A stretch of 64,000 bases of DNA. Source: Pseudomonadota bacterium. GTDB taxonomy: Bacteria > Pseudomonadota > Alphaproteobacteria > Micropepsales > Micropepsaceae. Below the pieces are notes generated by a model. That model saw nothing but the letters and a program-made list of their open reading frames with translations, was not told the DNA's origin and made no database searches. Each line of letters begins with the position of its first letter. Within the stretch, counting starts at the first letter, position 1. Shown here piece after piece: positions 1-7,154 of this stretch. The stretch is taken from NCBI GenBank assembly GCA_018241025.1, contig JAFEEQ010000004.1, positions 1 to 64,000 of the forward strand, read 5' to 3'. Both the position numbers and the translations under genes were made by a program.

Positions 1-479
1 GAGGTCGTGATGCGGCGCGTACCGTCGGCGGAGGCCAGCGCGGTGATCTGCGTGGTCGAACCGTCGACGAGGTTGGTGCCGTTGAACGAGGCGTTCTTGA
101 CGATCGTCGAGATCTGGTCACGCAGCGCGACGAAGTCCTGGTTCAGGGCCTGACGGCTCGCCGTGTCGAGCGAGGAGTCGGCGGCCGAGAGGGCCTTGGT
201 CTTGAGCTGGATGAGCAGGTCGGAGATCGACTGGCCGGCCGAGAGAGCGACGTCGATCGCGGAGGTGCCGCGATTGAGGCTGTCGGTCACTGCGGCATAG
301 CCGGCGACCGCGCCGCGCTGGTTCTGCGCGATGGCGAAGGTCGAACCGTCGTCGCGGGCCGAAGAGACCTTCAGGCCGCTGTTGATGGCGCTCTGCGTGG
401 TGTTCAACTGCGACTGCGTCGAGTTGAGGTACTGCAGCGCGATCATCGCGCCGGAGTTGGTATTGACGCTAAAAGACAT
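1..479 (-). CDS. Flagellin, N-terminal part (cut by the window start)
   Basis: Structural subunit of the flagellar filament. The start is the ATG at 479 (reads MSFSVNTNSG), with GGAGA six bases upstream. About 159 residues are visible: the conserved N-terminal D0/D1 helices including ARDDGSTFAIAQNQRG and the SLDTASRQALNQDF segment. The C-terminal half lies outside the window. It is nearly identical over this region to the complete flagellin at 2017-2844, so the two are recent paralogues. A sigma-54 promoter, two tandem hairpins in the leader and three upstream palindromes are annotated separately. The family assignment is certain; which of several flagellins it corresponds to in other species is not. 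Confidence 0.95.
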   Translation of the reverse strand, partial: MSFSVNTNSGAMIALQYLNSTQSQLNTTQSAINSGLKVSSARDDGSTFAIAQNQRGAVAGYAAVTDSLNRGTSAIDVALSAGQSISDLLIQLKTKALSAADSSLDTASRQALNQDFVALRDQISTIVKNASFNGTNLVDGSTTQITALASADGTRRITT

Positions 480-504
480 GGAGTGTCTCCGTTCTGGTGT
501 TGTC

Positions 505-534
505 GGGCGTTTTGCCCGCGGGCGTTTTGCCCGC
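505..534 (-). promoter_or_regulatory. Two tandem hairpins in the flagellin mRNA leader
   Basis: On the + strand the 15-mer GGGCGTTTTGCCCGC occurs twice back to back (505-519 and 520-534). In the leftward mRNA each copy can fold as GGGC-AAAAC-GCCC. The predicted sigma-54 transcription start is near 536, so the transcript would begin with these two hairpins. FlbT, encoded nearby, is known in Caulobacter to act on flagellin mRNA leaders; the link made here is inference. The second flagellin lacks the duplication. Confidence 0.6.
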
Positions 535-546
535 ATGACGGAGTTG

Positions 547-561
547 GCAAGGGTCGTGCCG
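547..561 (-). promoter_or_regulatory. Sigma-54 (-24/-12) promoter of the first flagellin
   Basis: The minus strand reads CGGCACGACCCTTGC, matching the RpoN consensus TGGCACG-N4-TTGC with the diagnostic GG and GC dinucleotides at the correct 12-bp offset. The predicted start is near 536, giving a leader of about 57 nt. Sigma-54 control of late flagellar genes is established in Caulobacter. Confidence 0.8.
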
Positions 562-649
562 CGGCGCGTTCAGAATCCCGTAACCATCGATTGCGGAGAC
601 CACCCGGAAAAACGCGCCGGGCAAAATTTGATACGTATTTTCCCTATTA

Positions 650-704
650 GGCATTTTGTGCCTGCAAAGCGGCAGAAATTGCCGGGCCGAAGGCAATTCT
701 TGCC
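650..704. promoter_or_regulatory. Three phased GGCA-N5-TGCC palindromes (candidate enhancer sites)
   Basis: Perfect GGCA-N5-TGCC palindromes lie at 650-662, 671-683 and 692-704. Their centres (656, 677, 698) are exactly 21 bp apart, two helical turns, so all three face the same side of the DNA. They sit about 120, 141 and 162 bp upstream of the predicted sigma-54 start, the usual distance for an RpoN activator. FlbD, which binds ftr elements in Caulobacter, is the obvious candidate, but the protein is inferred. Confidence 0.65.
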
Positions 705-784
705 GAGCCCAATGTGCCGCCGCGGCGTGGTCAACAATTCCTTAAAGCCTGCGCTCTAACCTCGCGGCATACAGGAGAACCGCG

Positions 785-1933
785 ATGAATTTGGACCCTT
801 GCCCGCTCTGCGGCGCCGCCGCGGCCGTCGAAGTCCAGGCCCAGCAGCTCAAGCTGGCGGGGCTCGGCACGGCCGATCTCGGTTTCGGCTATTGCGCGTC
901 CTGCGGTCATATTTACCAGGTTCGGCGCGCGAGCGACGATCTCCTGGCCGCGCACTACGCCTCGTTCTCCAACTACACCTGCTTCGACCCGGAGGCTGCC
1001 CGCAAGGCCGCGGCAGGCAACCTGACAAAGCGCCTCCTGACCCTGGCCGAGGCGCGTGCGCCCAAAGGCATCGCCTATGAGGTCGGGTGCGCGACCGGAT
1101 ACCATCTCCGTCACTTCCGCGAGGCCGGGTGGGAGGTCGGCGGCTGCGATCCCTCGCCCAAGGCTGTCGCACAGGCAAAAGAGATCTTCGGCATCGCGAT
1201 CGATTGCGGCATGGACCGCGAGACGCTGCCGGGACACGACGATCTCGCCCTCGTGCTTTTCTCCCACGTGCTCGAGCACATGGTCGATCCGCTCGCCGCG
1301 CTCAAGCTCGCGCATGGCGCGCTCCGCGATGACGGCGTCGTCCTGCTCGAGGTGCCCTGCGCGACGGCGCCGCATCTGGTGCCGCCCGGCTGGTTCGCTT
1401 TCGAACATTTGCACTATTTTACCCAGGCGAGCCTCACCGCGCTTCTCGCCGCCGCCGGCTTCGCGCCGATCGAATTCCGCATCTCGCTCAAGGCCGAGCT
1501 CTATCCCGTCATCGCCGCGGTTGCCGGAAAGTCCGCCGGGCCCGTCGTGCCGAAATCCGATCCGCTCGCGGTCGCGCAATCGAAGGATTTTCTCGAACGG
1601 CTCCTCGCCCATGACGACGCACTCTGGCGCCGTACGGCCGGTCGGCTCGATACCATCGGCGGACCCGTTTATGTCTGGGGTGCCGGCGTCCACACCGCCC
1701 AGCTCTTTGACCGCACGCCGCTCTATTCCAGGGTCAAGGGCATCATCGATCGCGACGCCCAGAAGCGCGGCATCCGGATGGGCGATCACACCGTGATCGG
1801 TCCCGAGGATTTCTTCGGCCGCCGGGAAGACATTCCCGTGGTGATCTCGTCCTTCGCCGCGGAGGCTCAGATCGCGCAGAGCCTGGCGGCAGCCGGCATC
1901 GCCGAGCGCAACATCGTGCGCCTCTACGCCTGA
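785..1933 (+). CDS. Class I SAM-dependent methyltransferase with N-terminal zinc motif (sugar C-methyltransferase-like)
   Basis: 382 residues. An N-terminal zinc-binding segment has paired cysteines (C6/C9 and C37/C40). A Rossmann methyltransferase domain follows, with the SAM loop YEVGCATGY near residues 98-106 and the FSHVLEHMVDP motif. The C-terminal domain begins around GPVYVWGAGVHTAQL. This order matches sugar C-methyltransferases and related small-molecule methyltransferases. AGGAGAA precedes the ATG at suitable spacing. It sits alone between two leftward flagellin genes, so a role in modifying flagellin or its glycan is plausible but inferred. A strong bidirectional terminator follows. 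Confidence 0.85.
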   Translation: MNLDPCPLCGAAAAVEVQAQQLKLAGLGTADLGFGYCASCGHIYQVRRASDDLLAAHYASFSNYTCFDPEAARKAAAGNLTKRLLTLAEARAPKGIAYEVGCATGYHLRHFREAGWEVGGCDPSPKAVAQAKEIFGIAIDCGMDRETLPGHDDLALVLFSHVLEHMVDPLAALKLAHGALRDDGVVLLEVPCATAPHLVPPGWFAFEHLHYFTQASLTALLAAAGFAPIEFRISLKAELYPVIAAVAGKSAGPVVPKSDPLAVAQSKDFLERLLAHDDALWRRTAGRLDTIGGPVYVWGAGVHTAQLFDRTPLYSRVKGIIDRDAQKRGIRMGDHTVIGPEDFFGRREDIPVVISSFAAEAQIAQSLAAAGIAERNIVRLYA

Positions 1934-1960
1934 AGCCTCTTCGCCGGCACCGCCGGCGGC

Positions 1961-2000
1961 AAAAGAAAAAGAGCGGCGCTTGCGCGCCGCTCTTTCTTTT
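1961..2000. terminator. Bidirectional intrinsic terminator
   Basis: A near-perfect hairpin: AAAGAGCGGCGC at 1968-1979, loop TTGC, complementary arm at 1984-1995, with an A-rich run upstream and TTTCTTTTT downstream. It can therefore stop the rightward methyltransferase transcript and the leftward flagellin transcript. Confidence 0.85.
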
Positions 2001-2016
2001 TGTCGTGTGCCGGCAA

Positions 2017-2844
2017 TCAGTGGAACAGCGACAGGATCGTCTGCGGCGCCTGGTTGGCGATCGACAGAGCCTGCACGCCGAGCTGCTGTTTGACCTGCAA
2101 CGACTGCAGCATTGCGCTTTCCTTCGCCAGGTCGGCGTCGACGAGCTGACCGATACCAGAGGTCAGCGTGTCCGACAGCTTGCCGGTGAAGGTCGCCTGG
2201 ATCGAGAACTTCTTCGCGCCGGCGGAAAGCTTGGCGAGAGCGGAGTTCACGTTCGTCAGCGAGGACTGGATGGTCGCGACCAGGGTCGAGGCCTTCGACT
2301 GCGTCGAAATGGTGGCCGTCGACTTGATCGTCACGATCGTGCCCGAAAGCGAAAGCTTCTGGGCCGCGGTCGTGATCCGGCGGGTGCCGTCCGAGGAGGC
2401 CAGGGCCGTGATCTGGGTCGTCGAACCGTCAACCAGATTCACGCCGTTGAACACGGCGTTCTTCACGATCGTGGAGATCTGGTCGCGCAGCGCGACGAAG
2501 TCCTGATTCAAGGCCTGACGGCTCGCGGTATCCAGCGACGAGTCCGAGGCGGCGAGCGCCTTGGTCTTGAGCTGGATAAGCAGATCCGAGATCGACTGGC
2601 CGGCGGAGAGCGCGACGTCGATAGCGGAAGAGCCACGGGCGAGGCTGTCGGTGACAGCCTGATAACCGGCAACCGAGCCGCGCTGGTTCTGCGCGATGGC
2701 GAAAGTCGCACCATCGTCGCGCGCGGACGCCACCTTCAGACCGCTGTTGATGGCGTTCTGGGTGGTCGACATCTGGGATTGCGTGTTGTTCAGATACTGC
2801 AGCGCGATCATCGCGCCGCCGTTGGTGTTGACGCTAAAAGACAT
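2017..2844 (-). CDS. Flagellin, complete
   Basis: 275 residues, the short size typical of Caulobacter-group flagellins that lack a large variable central domain. The N-terminus reads MSFSVNTNGGAMIALQYLN and the C-terminus ends in the conserved helix with SIANQAPQTILSLFH. An in-frame extension upstream to 2931 is open but would run through the sigma-54 promoter, so the ATG at 2844 is preferred; GGAGACA precedes it. It is paralogous to the gene cut by the window start. Regulation is probably by sigma-54 with an upstream palindrome, plus FlbT/FlaF from the next operon. Confidence 0.95.
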   Translation of the reverse strand: MSFSVNTNGGAMIALQYLNNTQSQMSTTQNAINSGLKVASARDDGATFAIAQNQRGSVAGYQAVTDSLARGSSAIDVALSAGQSISDLLIQLKTKALAASDSSLDTASRQALNQDFVALRDQISTIVKNAVFNGVNLVDGSTTQITALASSDGTRRITTAAQKLSLSGTIVTIKSTATISTQSKASTLVATIQSSLTNVNSALAKLSAGAKKFSIQATFTGKLSDTLTSGIGQLVDADLAKESAMLQSLQVKQQLGVQALSIANQAPQTILSLFH

Positions 2845-2920
2845 GCTTGTCTCCATTCCATTCTGGTGGGTGACGGCGTTCTGCTCGTCCGGAGCTCGGA
2901 TCGGCCCCGCCGCGGGCTTC

Positions 2921-2935
2921 GCAATCGCCATGCCA
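2921..2935 (-). promoter_or_regulatory. Sigma-54 promoter of the second flagellin
   Basis: The minus strand reads TGGCATGGCGATTGC, with GG and GC in the same 12-bp register as the promoter at 547-561. The predicted transcription start is near 2910, about 66 nt upstream of the flagellin ATG at 2844. Confidence 0.75.
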
Positions 2936-3010
2936 CCGAGATCGGGTGCATCAACCTTTTAGTGTGTTGATTTTATTGCGTTATTTCGCGTCCCTGCGGG
3001 ATTGCCATTA

Positions 3011-3023
3011 GGCATCTTTTGCC
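3011..3023. promoter_or_regulatory. GGCA-N5-TGCC palindrome upstream of the second flagellin
   Basis: A perfect copy of the palindrome found three times upstream of the first flagellin, centred about 107 bp upstream of the predicted start. A second element at 3028-3040 keeps only the GGCA half. Both promoters also share the flanking string ATGCCTAAT on the minus strand, supporting a common activator. Confidence 0.6.
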
Positions 3024-3040
3024 GCCCGGCAGAAATGAAA

Positions 3041-3070
3041 GGGCCGGCCACCCTCGCGAGTGACCGGCCC
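3041..3070 (-). terminator. Terminator after flaF
   Basis: GGGCCGGCCAC pairs with GTGACCGGCCC (11-bp stem with one mismatch, 8-base loop). On the minus strand it is followed by TTTCATTT, a weak U tract. It lies just past the flaF stop codon. Confidence 0.6.
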
Positions 3071-3095
3071 TGCTCAGTGAAATTGCGCAGGTCGC

Positions 3096-3446
3096 TCAGG
3101 CGGCGCCGGCGAGGCCCTGCATGATCGTGCGGTTGATCTCGATCAGCGGATCGAGCGAGGCGCCTTCGCGCGTCACCTGCTTCGAGTATTTCGCGACCCA
3201 GAGCGAGAGCGAGACGATCTTGGCGCGCACGTCTTCGGTCAGCGCGTTGCGGTCGTCCATGCAGTCCGCTGCGAGCGTCCGCCACAGCGTGCGATTCCAG
3301 TCGAGCGCTTCGGCGAGCGGACCGCCGTTGAGCGCACGGCTCTTCGCTTCGATGAGCGCGCCGGTTACCTGGCCGAACAGGCGGTATTCGGTCGCGCGCG
3401 GATCTTCAGTAACCCGCTGCGTGTCGCGGTAGGCTTTCAGGGTCAT
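3096..3446 (-). CDS. flaF: Flagellar biosynthesis regulator FlaF
   Basis: 116 residues, the usual FlaF length. The N-terminal AYRDTQRVTEDPRATEYRLF and the IVSLSLWVAKYSKQV segment are typical of the family. In Caulobacter FlaF is needed for flagellin synthesis or secretion and acts opposite to FlbT after transcription. The ATG at 3446 lies 41 bases inside the end of flbT, so the two are almost certainly translated from one message. A terminator hairpin follows. Confidence 0.93.
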   Translation of the reverse strand: MTLKAYRDTQRVTEDPRATEYRLFGQVTGALIEAKSRALNGGPLAEALDWNRTLWRTLAADCMDDRNALTEDVRAKIVSLSLWVAKYSKQVTREGASLDPLIEINRTIMQGLAGAA

Positions 3447-3831
3447 AGTTCAAGCGTTCCTGTTCGAAGTCGAAGAGTTTCCGGCAGGCGATCAGCGCCT
3501 TGTAGTACGAGCCCGCCATCACATCGCGGCTGATCTCGATGCAGGTCGACAGCACCTGGCGGTTCTGGACGGCGCCCATGAACTCGGTCATGCGCAGCGC
3601 GAATTCGTTGTAGTATTCCTCGACCGCATCCTCATCGAGATACATCATCATGATCGGCAGATAGATGCGGCGCGCCGGCGTCGTCGCGTTCGCGGGCTGC
3701 ATGATGTCCTTCTCGCGCAGGACACAGGCCTTGTTCTGGATCACCAGGCTGGCGCGCTTGTCGCCATTGGTGAGGACGGCCCCGTTGAGGACGAATTTTT
3801 CGCCGGGTTTCAGTGAGAGTTTCAGCGGCAT
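3406..3831 (-). CDS. flbT: Flagellin mRNA regulator FlbT
   Basis: 141 residues. The N-terminus MPLKLSLKPGEKFVLNGAV and the central YLPIMMMYLDEDAVEEYYNE region are hallmarks of FlbT. In Caulobacter the protein binds the leader of flagellin mRNA and shortens its life when the hook-basal body is incomplete. It is the first gene of flbT-flaF and overlaps flaF by 41 bases. The ATG at 3831 is the only sensible start. The tandem leader hairpins of the flagellin at 1-479 are a candidate target. Confidence 0.94.
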   Translation of the reverse strand: MPLKLSLKPGEKFVLNGAVLTNGDKRASLVIQNKACVLREKDIMQPANATTPARRIYLPIMMMYLDEDAVEEYYNEFALRMTEFMGAVQNRQVLSTCIEISRDVMAGSYYKALIACRKLFDFEQERLNYDPESLPRHAAGY

Positions 3832-3983
3832 TGGTCGGTCTCCGCGCGCCCTTCCGGCGCGTTGGTTTGAGCGACCCTAAGCCCGCAGGGTTAACAAAGC
3901 CCTTTTGAAACGATGATTTTCGTTCACGCGGGATTAAACATAAGAAGGCTTGATAGGCGCGGATAATTGCAGGACCTCCGCCC

Positions 3984-5741
3984 ATGGCGCTCCCCCAGCC
4001 CGTTCCCACCCTCGATGCGCTCTCGGGCGTCGATGCCAAATTCGAAGCGCTCGCCAAGCTCGAGGAAATCCGCGAGGAGATCGATGCCGCACTTGCCCGG
4101 CGGAAGTCGAATGGCATCCTGCGGCGCGCGATCAAGGCCTGGCGCCGCGGCGACATCGTTCGCGCCGGCCAGCTTGCCCTCGCCGCGACCGCGGCCGACG
4201 ACGACAACGCCAAGGCCTATCACGTTCTCGGCATGGCGCTGGAGCGCATGGGGCACGCGCACAAGGCGCTCGTCACCTATGAACGCGCCTTCCAGCTCGA
4301 CCCCGAAGATCCGGAGCTGCTGATCAATCTCGGTCTCATCGCCTGGAACCTGAAGCAGGTCGACGGCGCGGCGCGCATGTTCAGCCTCTACATCAACGCC
4401 TGTCCCGACAGCCCGCTCGGCTACAACAATCTCGGCTCGGTGCTGTGCGACATGGGCCAGCCCGAAGAGGCGATCGAAACGCTGCGCGCCGCGATCTTCC
4501 GCATGCCGGAAGAGCCGATCCTGTGGAACGCGCTCGCCACGGTTCTCGCCGAGGAAGGCCGCGCCGAGGAAAGTCTCGTCTTCTACAACGAATCCGTCCG
4601 CCTCGATCCGACCTTCGCGCGCCTGCATCACAATCTCGGCTATGCCTATGCCCATCTCGGGCAGCTCGACAAATCGCTCGCCGAATACGACGAGGCGATG
4701 AAGTTCGTGAAGGACCCGACCGAAAAGCTCGAGACCGAGCATTCGCGCGCCATCTGCCTGATCGGCATGGGCCGGCTCGAGGAAGGTTTCCGCGAATTCG
4801 AGAAACGCAACAACCCGCGCTTCCGCGCCTATCTCAACCACATGATCAAGGCGCCGCAGTGGCAGGGCGAGAATCTCGCCGGCAAGCGCCTCACCGTCGT
4901 CGCCGAACAGGGGCTGGGCGACGAATTCATGTTCGCGAATATCCTGCCCGATCTGCAGGACATGGTCGGCGATGCCGGCAAGCTTCAGATCGCGGTCGAT
5001 CCGCGCCTCGTCGCGCTATACCAGCGCTCCTTCCCTAAGGCGGAAGTCGGCAGCTATGACGACCGCTCGCTGATCGACGCCAATGGCGAGAAGCCGCTGC
5101 GCTTCGTCAAATTCGTCACCGATGTGCAGGAGCCGGATTACTGGGTCCCGATGGGCTCGGCGCTGCAATACCTGCGCAAGAGCATCACCGATTTCCCCCA
5201 CAAGGCCTTCCTCGTGCCCGATGCCGGACGTGTCGCGCAGTTCAAGGCCGCGCTGAAGGCCAAGGGCGACGGTCCCTATATCGGTCTCTGCTGGCGCTCG
5301 ATGATGCTCGCGGCCAAGCGCGCCAAATACTACAGCGCGCTCTCGATGTGGGGTCCGATCCTCAAGACGCCGGGCGTGACCTTCGTCAACCTGCAATACG
5401 GCGACGCCGCCGGCGACATCGCGATGGCCAAGGAGATGTTCGGCATCGACATCCATGTCATGGACGTCGATCTGAAGAACGATATCGACGGCGGCGCAGC
5501 CTTGTCGGCCGCGGTCGATCTGGCGATTTCGGCGCCCACCGCCGCCGCCGCGAGCGCAGCCTCCGTCGGGACCGAAGTCTGGTTCCTCACCGCCGGCCGC
5601 ACCTGGCCGCAGCTCGGCACCGACGAATATCCCTGGTATCGCAAGACCCGTGTTCTGAGCCCGGCGCATTTCGGCGACTGGGCGTCGCTGATCCCGCAGG
5701 TCGCGGCGGAGCTCGGTGCCTTCGTGAAGAGCCGGAGTTAG
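3984..5741 (+). CDS. TPR protein with C-terminal glycosyltransferase-like domain (FlmG-like, putative flagellin glycosyltransferase)
   Basis: 585 residues. Residues 45-275 are consecutive tetratricopeptide repeats (for example AYHVLGMALERMGHAHKALV and LHHNLGYAYAHLGQLDKSLA). Residues 290-585 form a GT-B-like domain with EQGLGDEFMFANILP near 308 and a late segment AVDLAISAPTAAAASAASVG resembling the nucleotide-sugar-binding end of GT9-type enzymes. Caulobacter FlmG has the same plan: its TPRs bind flagellin and its C-terminal domain transfers the sugar. The position beside flbT and two flagellins supports that role. It is divergent from flbT, and AGGA precedes the ATG. Function is inferred from architecture and context. 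Confidence 0.8.
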   Translation: MALPQPVPTLDALSGVDAKFEALAKLEEIREEIDAALARRKSNGILRRAIKAWRRGDIVRAGQLALAATAADDDNAKAYHVLGMALERMGHAHKALVTYERAFQLDPEDPELLINLGLIAWNLKQVDGAARMFSLYINACPDSPLGYNNLGSVLCDMGQPEEAIETLRAAIFRMPEEPILWNALATVLAEEGRAEESLVFYNESVRLDPTFARLHHNLGYAYAHLGQLDKSLAEYDEAMKFVKDPTEKLETEHSRAICLIGMGRLEEGFREFEKRNNPRFRAYLNHMIKAPQWQGENLAGKRLTVVAEQGLGDEFMFANILPDLQDMVGDAGKLQIAVDPRLVALYQRSFPKAEVGSYDDRSLIDANGEKPLRFVKFVTDVQEPDYWVPMGSALQYLRKSITDFPHKAFLVPDAGRVAQFKAALKAKGDGPYIGLCWRSMMLAAKRAKYYSALSMWGPILKTPGVTFVNLQYGDAAGDIAMAKEMFGIDIHVMDVDLKNDIDGGAALSAAVDLAISAPTAAAASAASVGTEVWFLTAGRTWPQLGTDEYPWYRKTRVLSPAHFGDWASLIPQVAAELGAFVKSRS

Positions 5742-5980
5742 CGGCCGCCCTTGCGCAGGTTCTCGCTGACCGAGGCGACGCAGCGATCGAAGGCCGGCGT
5801 GCCCTGCATATAACCCCGCGCGACACAGAAGCGCGGCGCATCGGGACAGCCGGCGGCCGTGCAGCCATTCGACGAGGCGACCGGCGCGTCGCCGAAACCG
5901 ATATCGTCGTCGAGACCGAGATCGGCGCAGCCGCCAAGGCCGAAGGCGAGAATAGCGGCGAGCGACAGCATGCGAATCAT
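5738..5980 (-). CDS. Small lipoprotein of unknown function
   Basis: 80 residues. The signal peptide MIRMLSLAAILAFGLGGC ends in the lipobox LGGC, with Cys18 as the lipidation site. The mature part has three further cysteines (NGCTAAGCPD and RFCVARGY), plus one in DRCVAS, suggesting a disulfide-stabilised periplasmic domain. AAGGGGAT precedes the ATG. Its stop overlaps the 3' end of the convergent TPR gene by four bases. No family is recognised. Confidence 0.75.
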   Translation of the reverse strand: MIRMLSLAAILAFGLGGCADLGLDDDIGFGDAPVASSNGCTAAGCPDAPRFCVARGYMQGTPAFDRCVASVSENLRKGGR

Positions 5981-6034
5981 CGGAAATCCCCTTTAGTCCC
6001 GTCACTCTAGCCCAATTCGCGGCCGCCCGGCGCG

Positions 6035-7003
6035 CTATTGCTGCTGTTGTTGTTGCTGGTGGTAGATGTGCTCCGGCATCGACGGCGTTGGGTGCGGCGC
6101 GCTCATTGGCCGGGCGACGCGGAGGAAATCCTCATGCCGGACCGGCGCTGCCGTCGGCTCGACCGCGACGGAGATCGCCAGTTCGCTTTCGGCGACGCCC
6201 TTGAACGTGCCGCGTGTCGGGGGAACGTCGGCGTAATCGCGTCCGACGGCGGCGCGAATATGCCGTTCCGACGCGAGCACGTCATTGGTCGGATCGATGC
6301 CGACCCAGCCGAGGCTGGGCAGGAACGCCTCGAGCCAGGCATGGGTCGCGTTGTCGGCCGAGCGCTCCTGACGGCTGCCGCGATGATAGAGATAGCCCGA
6401 GACATAACGCGCCGGGATGCCCCAGCTTCGCGCGACCGCGATCATGATATGCGCGAAATCCTGGCATACGCCGCTGCCCGCCTTCAGCGCGACGTCTATC
6501 GGCGACTGCGCATCCGTCACGCCGGGAAGATAATTGAAGGCGTCGTGGATCACGCGGCTGAGATGCTTCAGTGCCGTGAGCGGATCGCCGGCCGGCTTTT
6601 CGAGCTTGTGAGCGGCGATGAAGGCGTGCAACGCCGGCGTGATCTGCGCGAAGGTCGACGGCTCCAGCAGATCGTACTGTTCGTCGGTCAGGTTGTAGGA
6701 ATTGTAGCGCCCCCATTCGAGCCCGTCGGCGTGCGCGGGTGGCGCCGGCAGCGGCGTGATCTCGACGACCGCCTGGGACTCGATGCGCAGCTCTTCATGG
6801 GCGCGCAGGACGTTGAAGTGATAGACCGCGTTGCCAAGATAATCCGTATACGCATAAAGCTGGGCGCGCGGATTGGTCGAGATCTGGAAGCTGCGCAGCG
6901 ACTGCGGCCCCTCGGAGCGCGGCTGCATCCGAAGCTCCATCACAGACTCGCGAACCGGCGCGGAGTAGCGGAAACGGGTGACGTGGCGGATCGAGTAGAA
7001 CAT
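6035..7003 (-). CDS. Transglutaminase-like cysteine protease-fold protein with poly-Gln tail
   Basis: 322 residues. An N-terminal bacterial transglutaminase-associated beta domain (about 1-85) is followed by the transglutaminase core. The triad is visible: Cys180 in GSGVCQDFAH, His221 in ATHAWLEAF, Asp237 in GIDPTN. The C-terminus ends in seven consecutive glutamines encoded by mixed CAG/CAA codons. The ATG at 7003 is chosen because GAGAG lies five bases upstream. It is the last gene of a leftward run with alpha-E and circularly permuted ATP-grasp genes, a widespread but biochemically unresolved association thought to make or process a peptide. Substrate unknown. Confidence 0.9.
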   Translation of the reverse strand: MFYSIRHVTRFRYSAPVRESVMELRMQPRSEGPQSLRSFQISTNPRAQLYAYTDYLGNAVYHFNVLRAHEELRIESQAVVEITPLPAPPAHADGLEWGRYNSYNLTDEQYDLLEPSTFAQITPALHAFIAAHKLEKPAGDPLTALKHLSRVIHDAFNYLPGVTDAQSPIDVALKAGSGVCQDFAHIMIAVARSWGIPARYVSGYLYHRGSRQERSADNATHAWLEAFLPSLGWVGIDPTNDVLASERHIRAAVGRDYADVPPTRGTFKGVAESELAISVAVEPTAAPVRHEDFLRVARPMSAPHPTPSMPEHIYHQQQQQQQ

Positions 7004-7024
7004 CAAACTCTCTCAGCATTCACA

Positions 7025-7154
7025 GGCCCGCCTCCCCCGCGCGTGCGCAGCACGCTAGTGGGGGATGCGTAGCGGCAGCGTACGCACGCCGTAGCACCGT
7101 CAGGTGTCGCTAGCGACAGCGTGGCGACGCCCGAAGGGCTGGGCGGAGGGGGAA
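7025..7154. repeat. Palindrome-rich intergenic repeat-like element
   Basis: The 130 bases between the alpha-E and transglutaminase genes are full of inverted repeats. They include the 14-bp perfect palindrome TGTCGCTAGCGACA at 7105-7118, CGTGCGCAGCACG, and end arms rich in CCTCCCCC and GGAGGGGG that can pair across the element. No coding sequence is evident. It resembles the mobile or REP-like intergenic elements seen elsewhere in this window, though no second copy is present here. Confidence 0.5.

Noticed and set aside
731..1789. Long leftward open frame (352 codons) opposite the methyltransferase
   Set aside because: High GC makes long antisense frames common; the sense strand has clear motifs, a ribosome site and a terminator, while this frame shows only charged low-complexity sequence.
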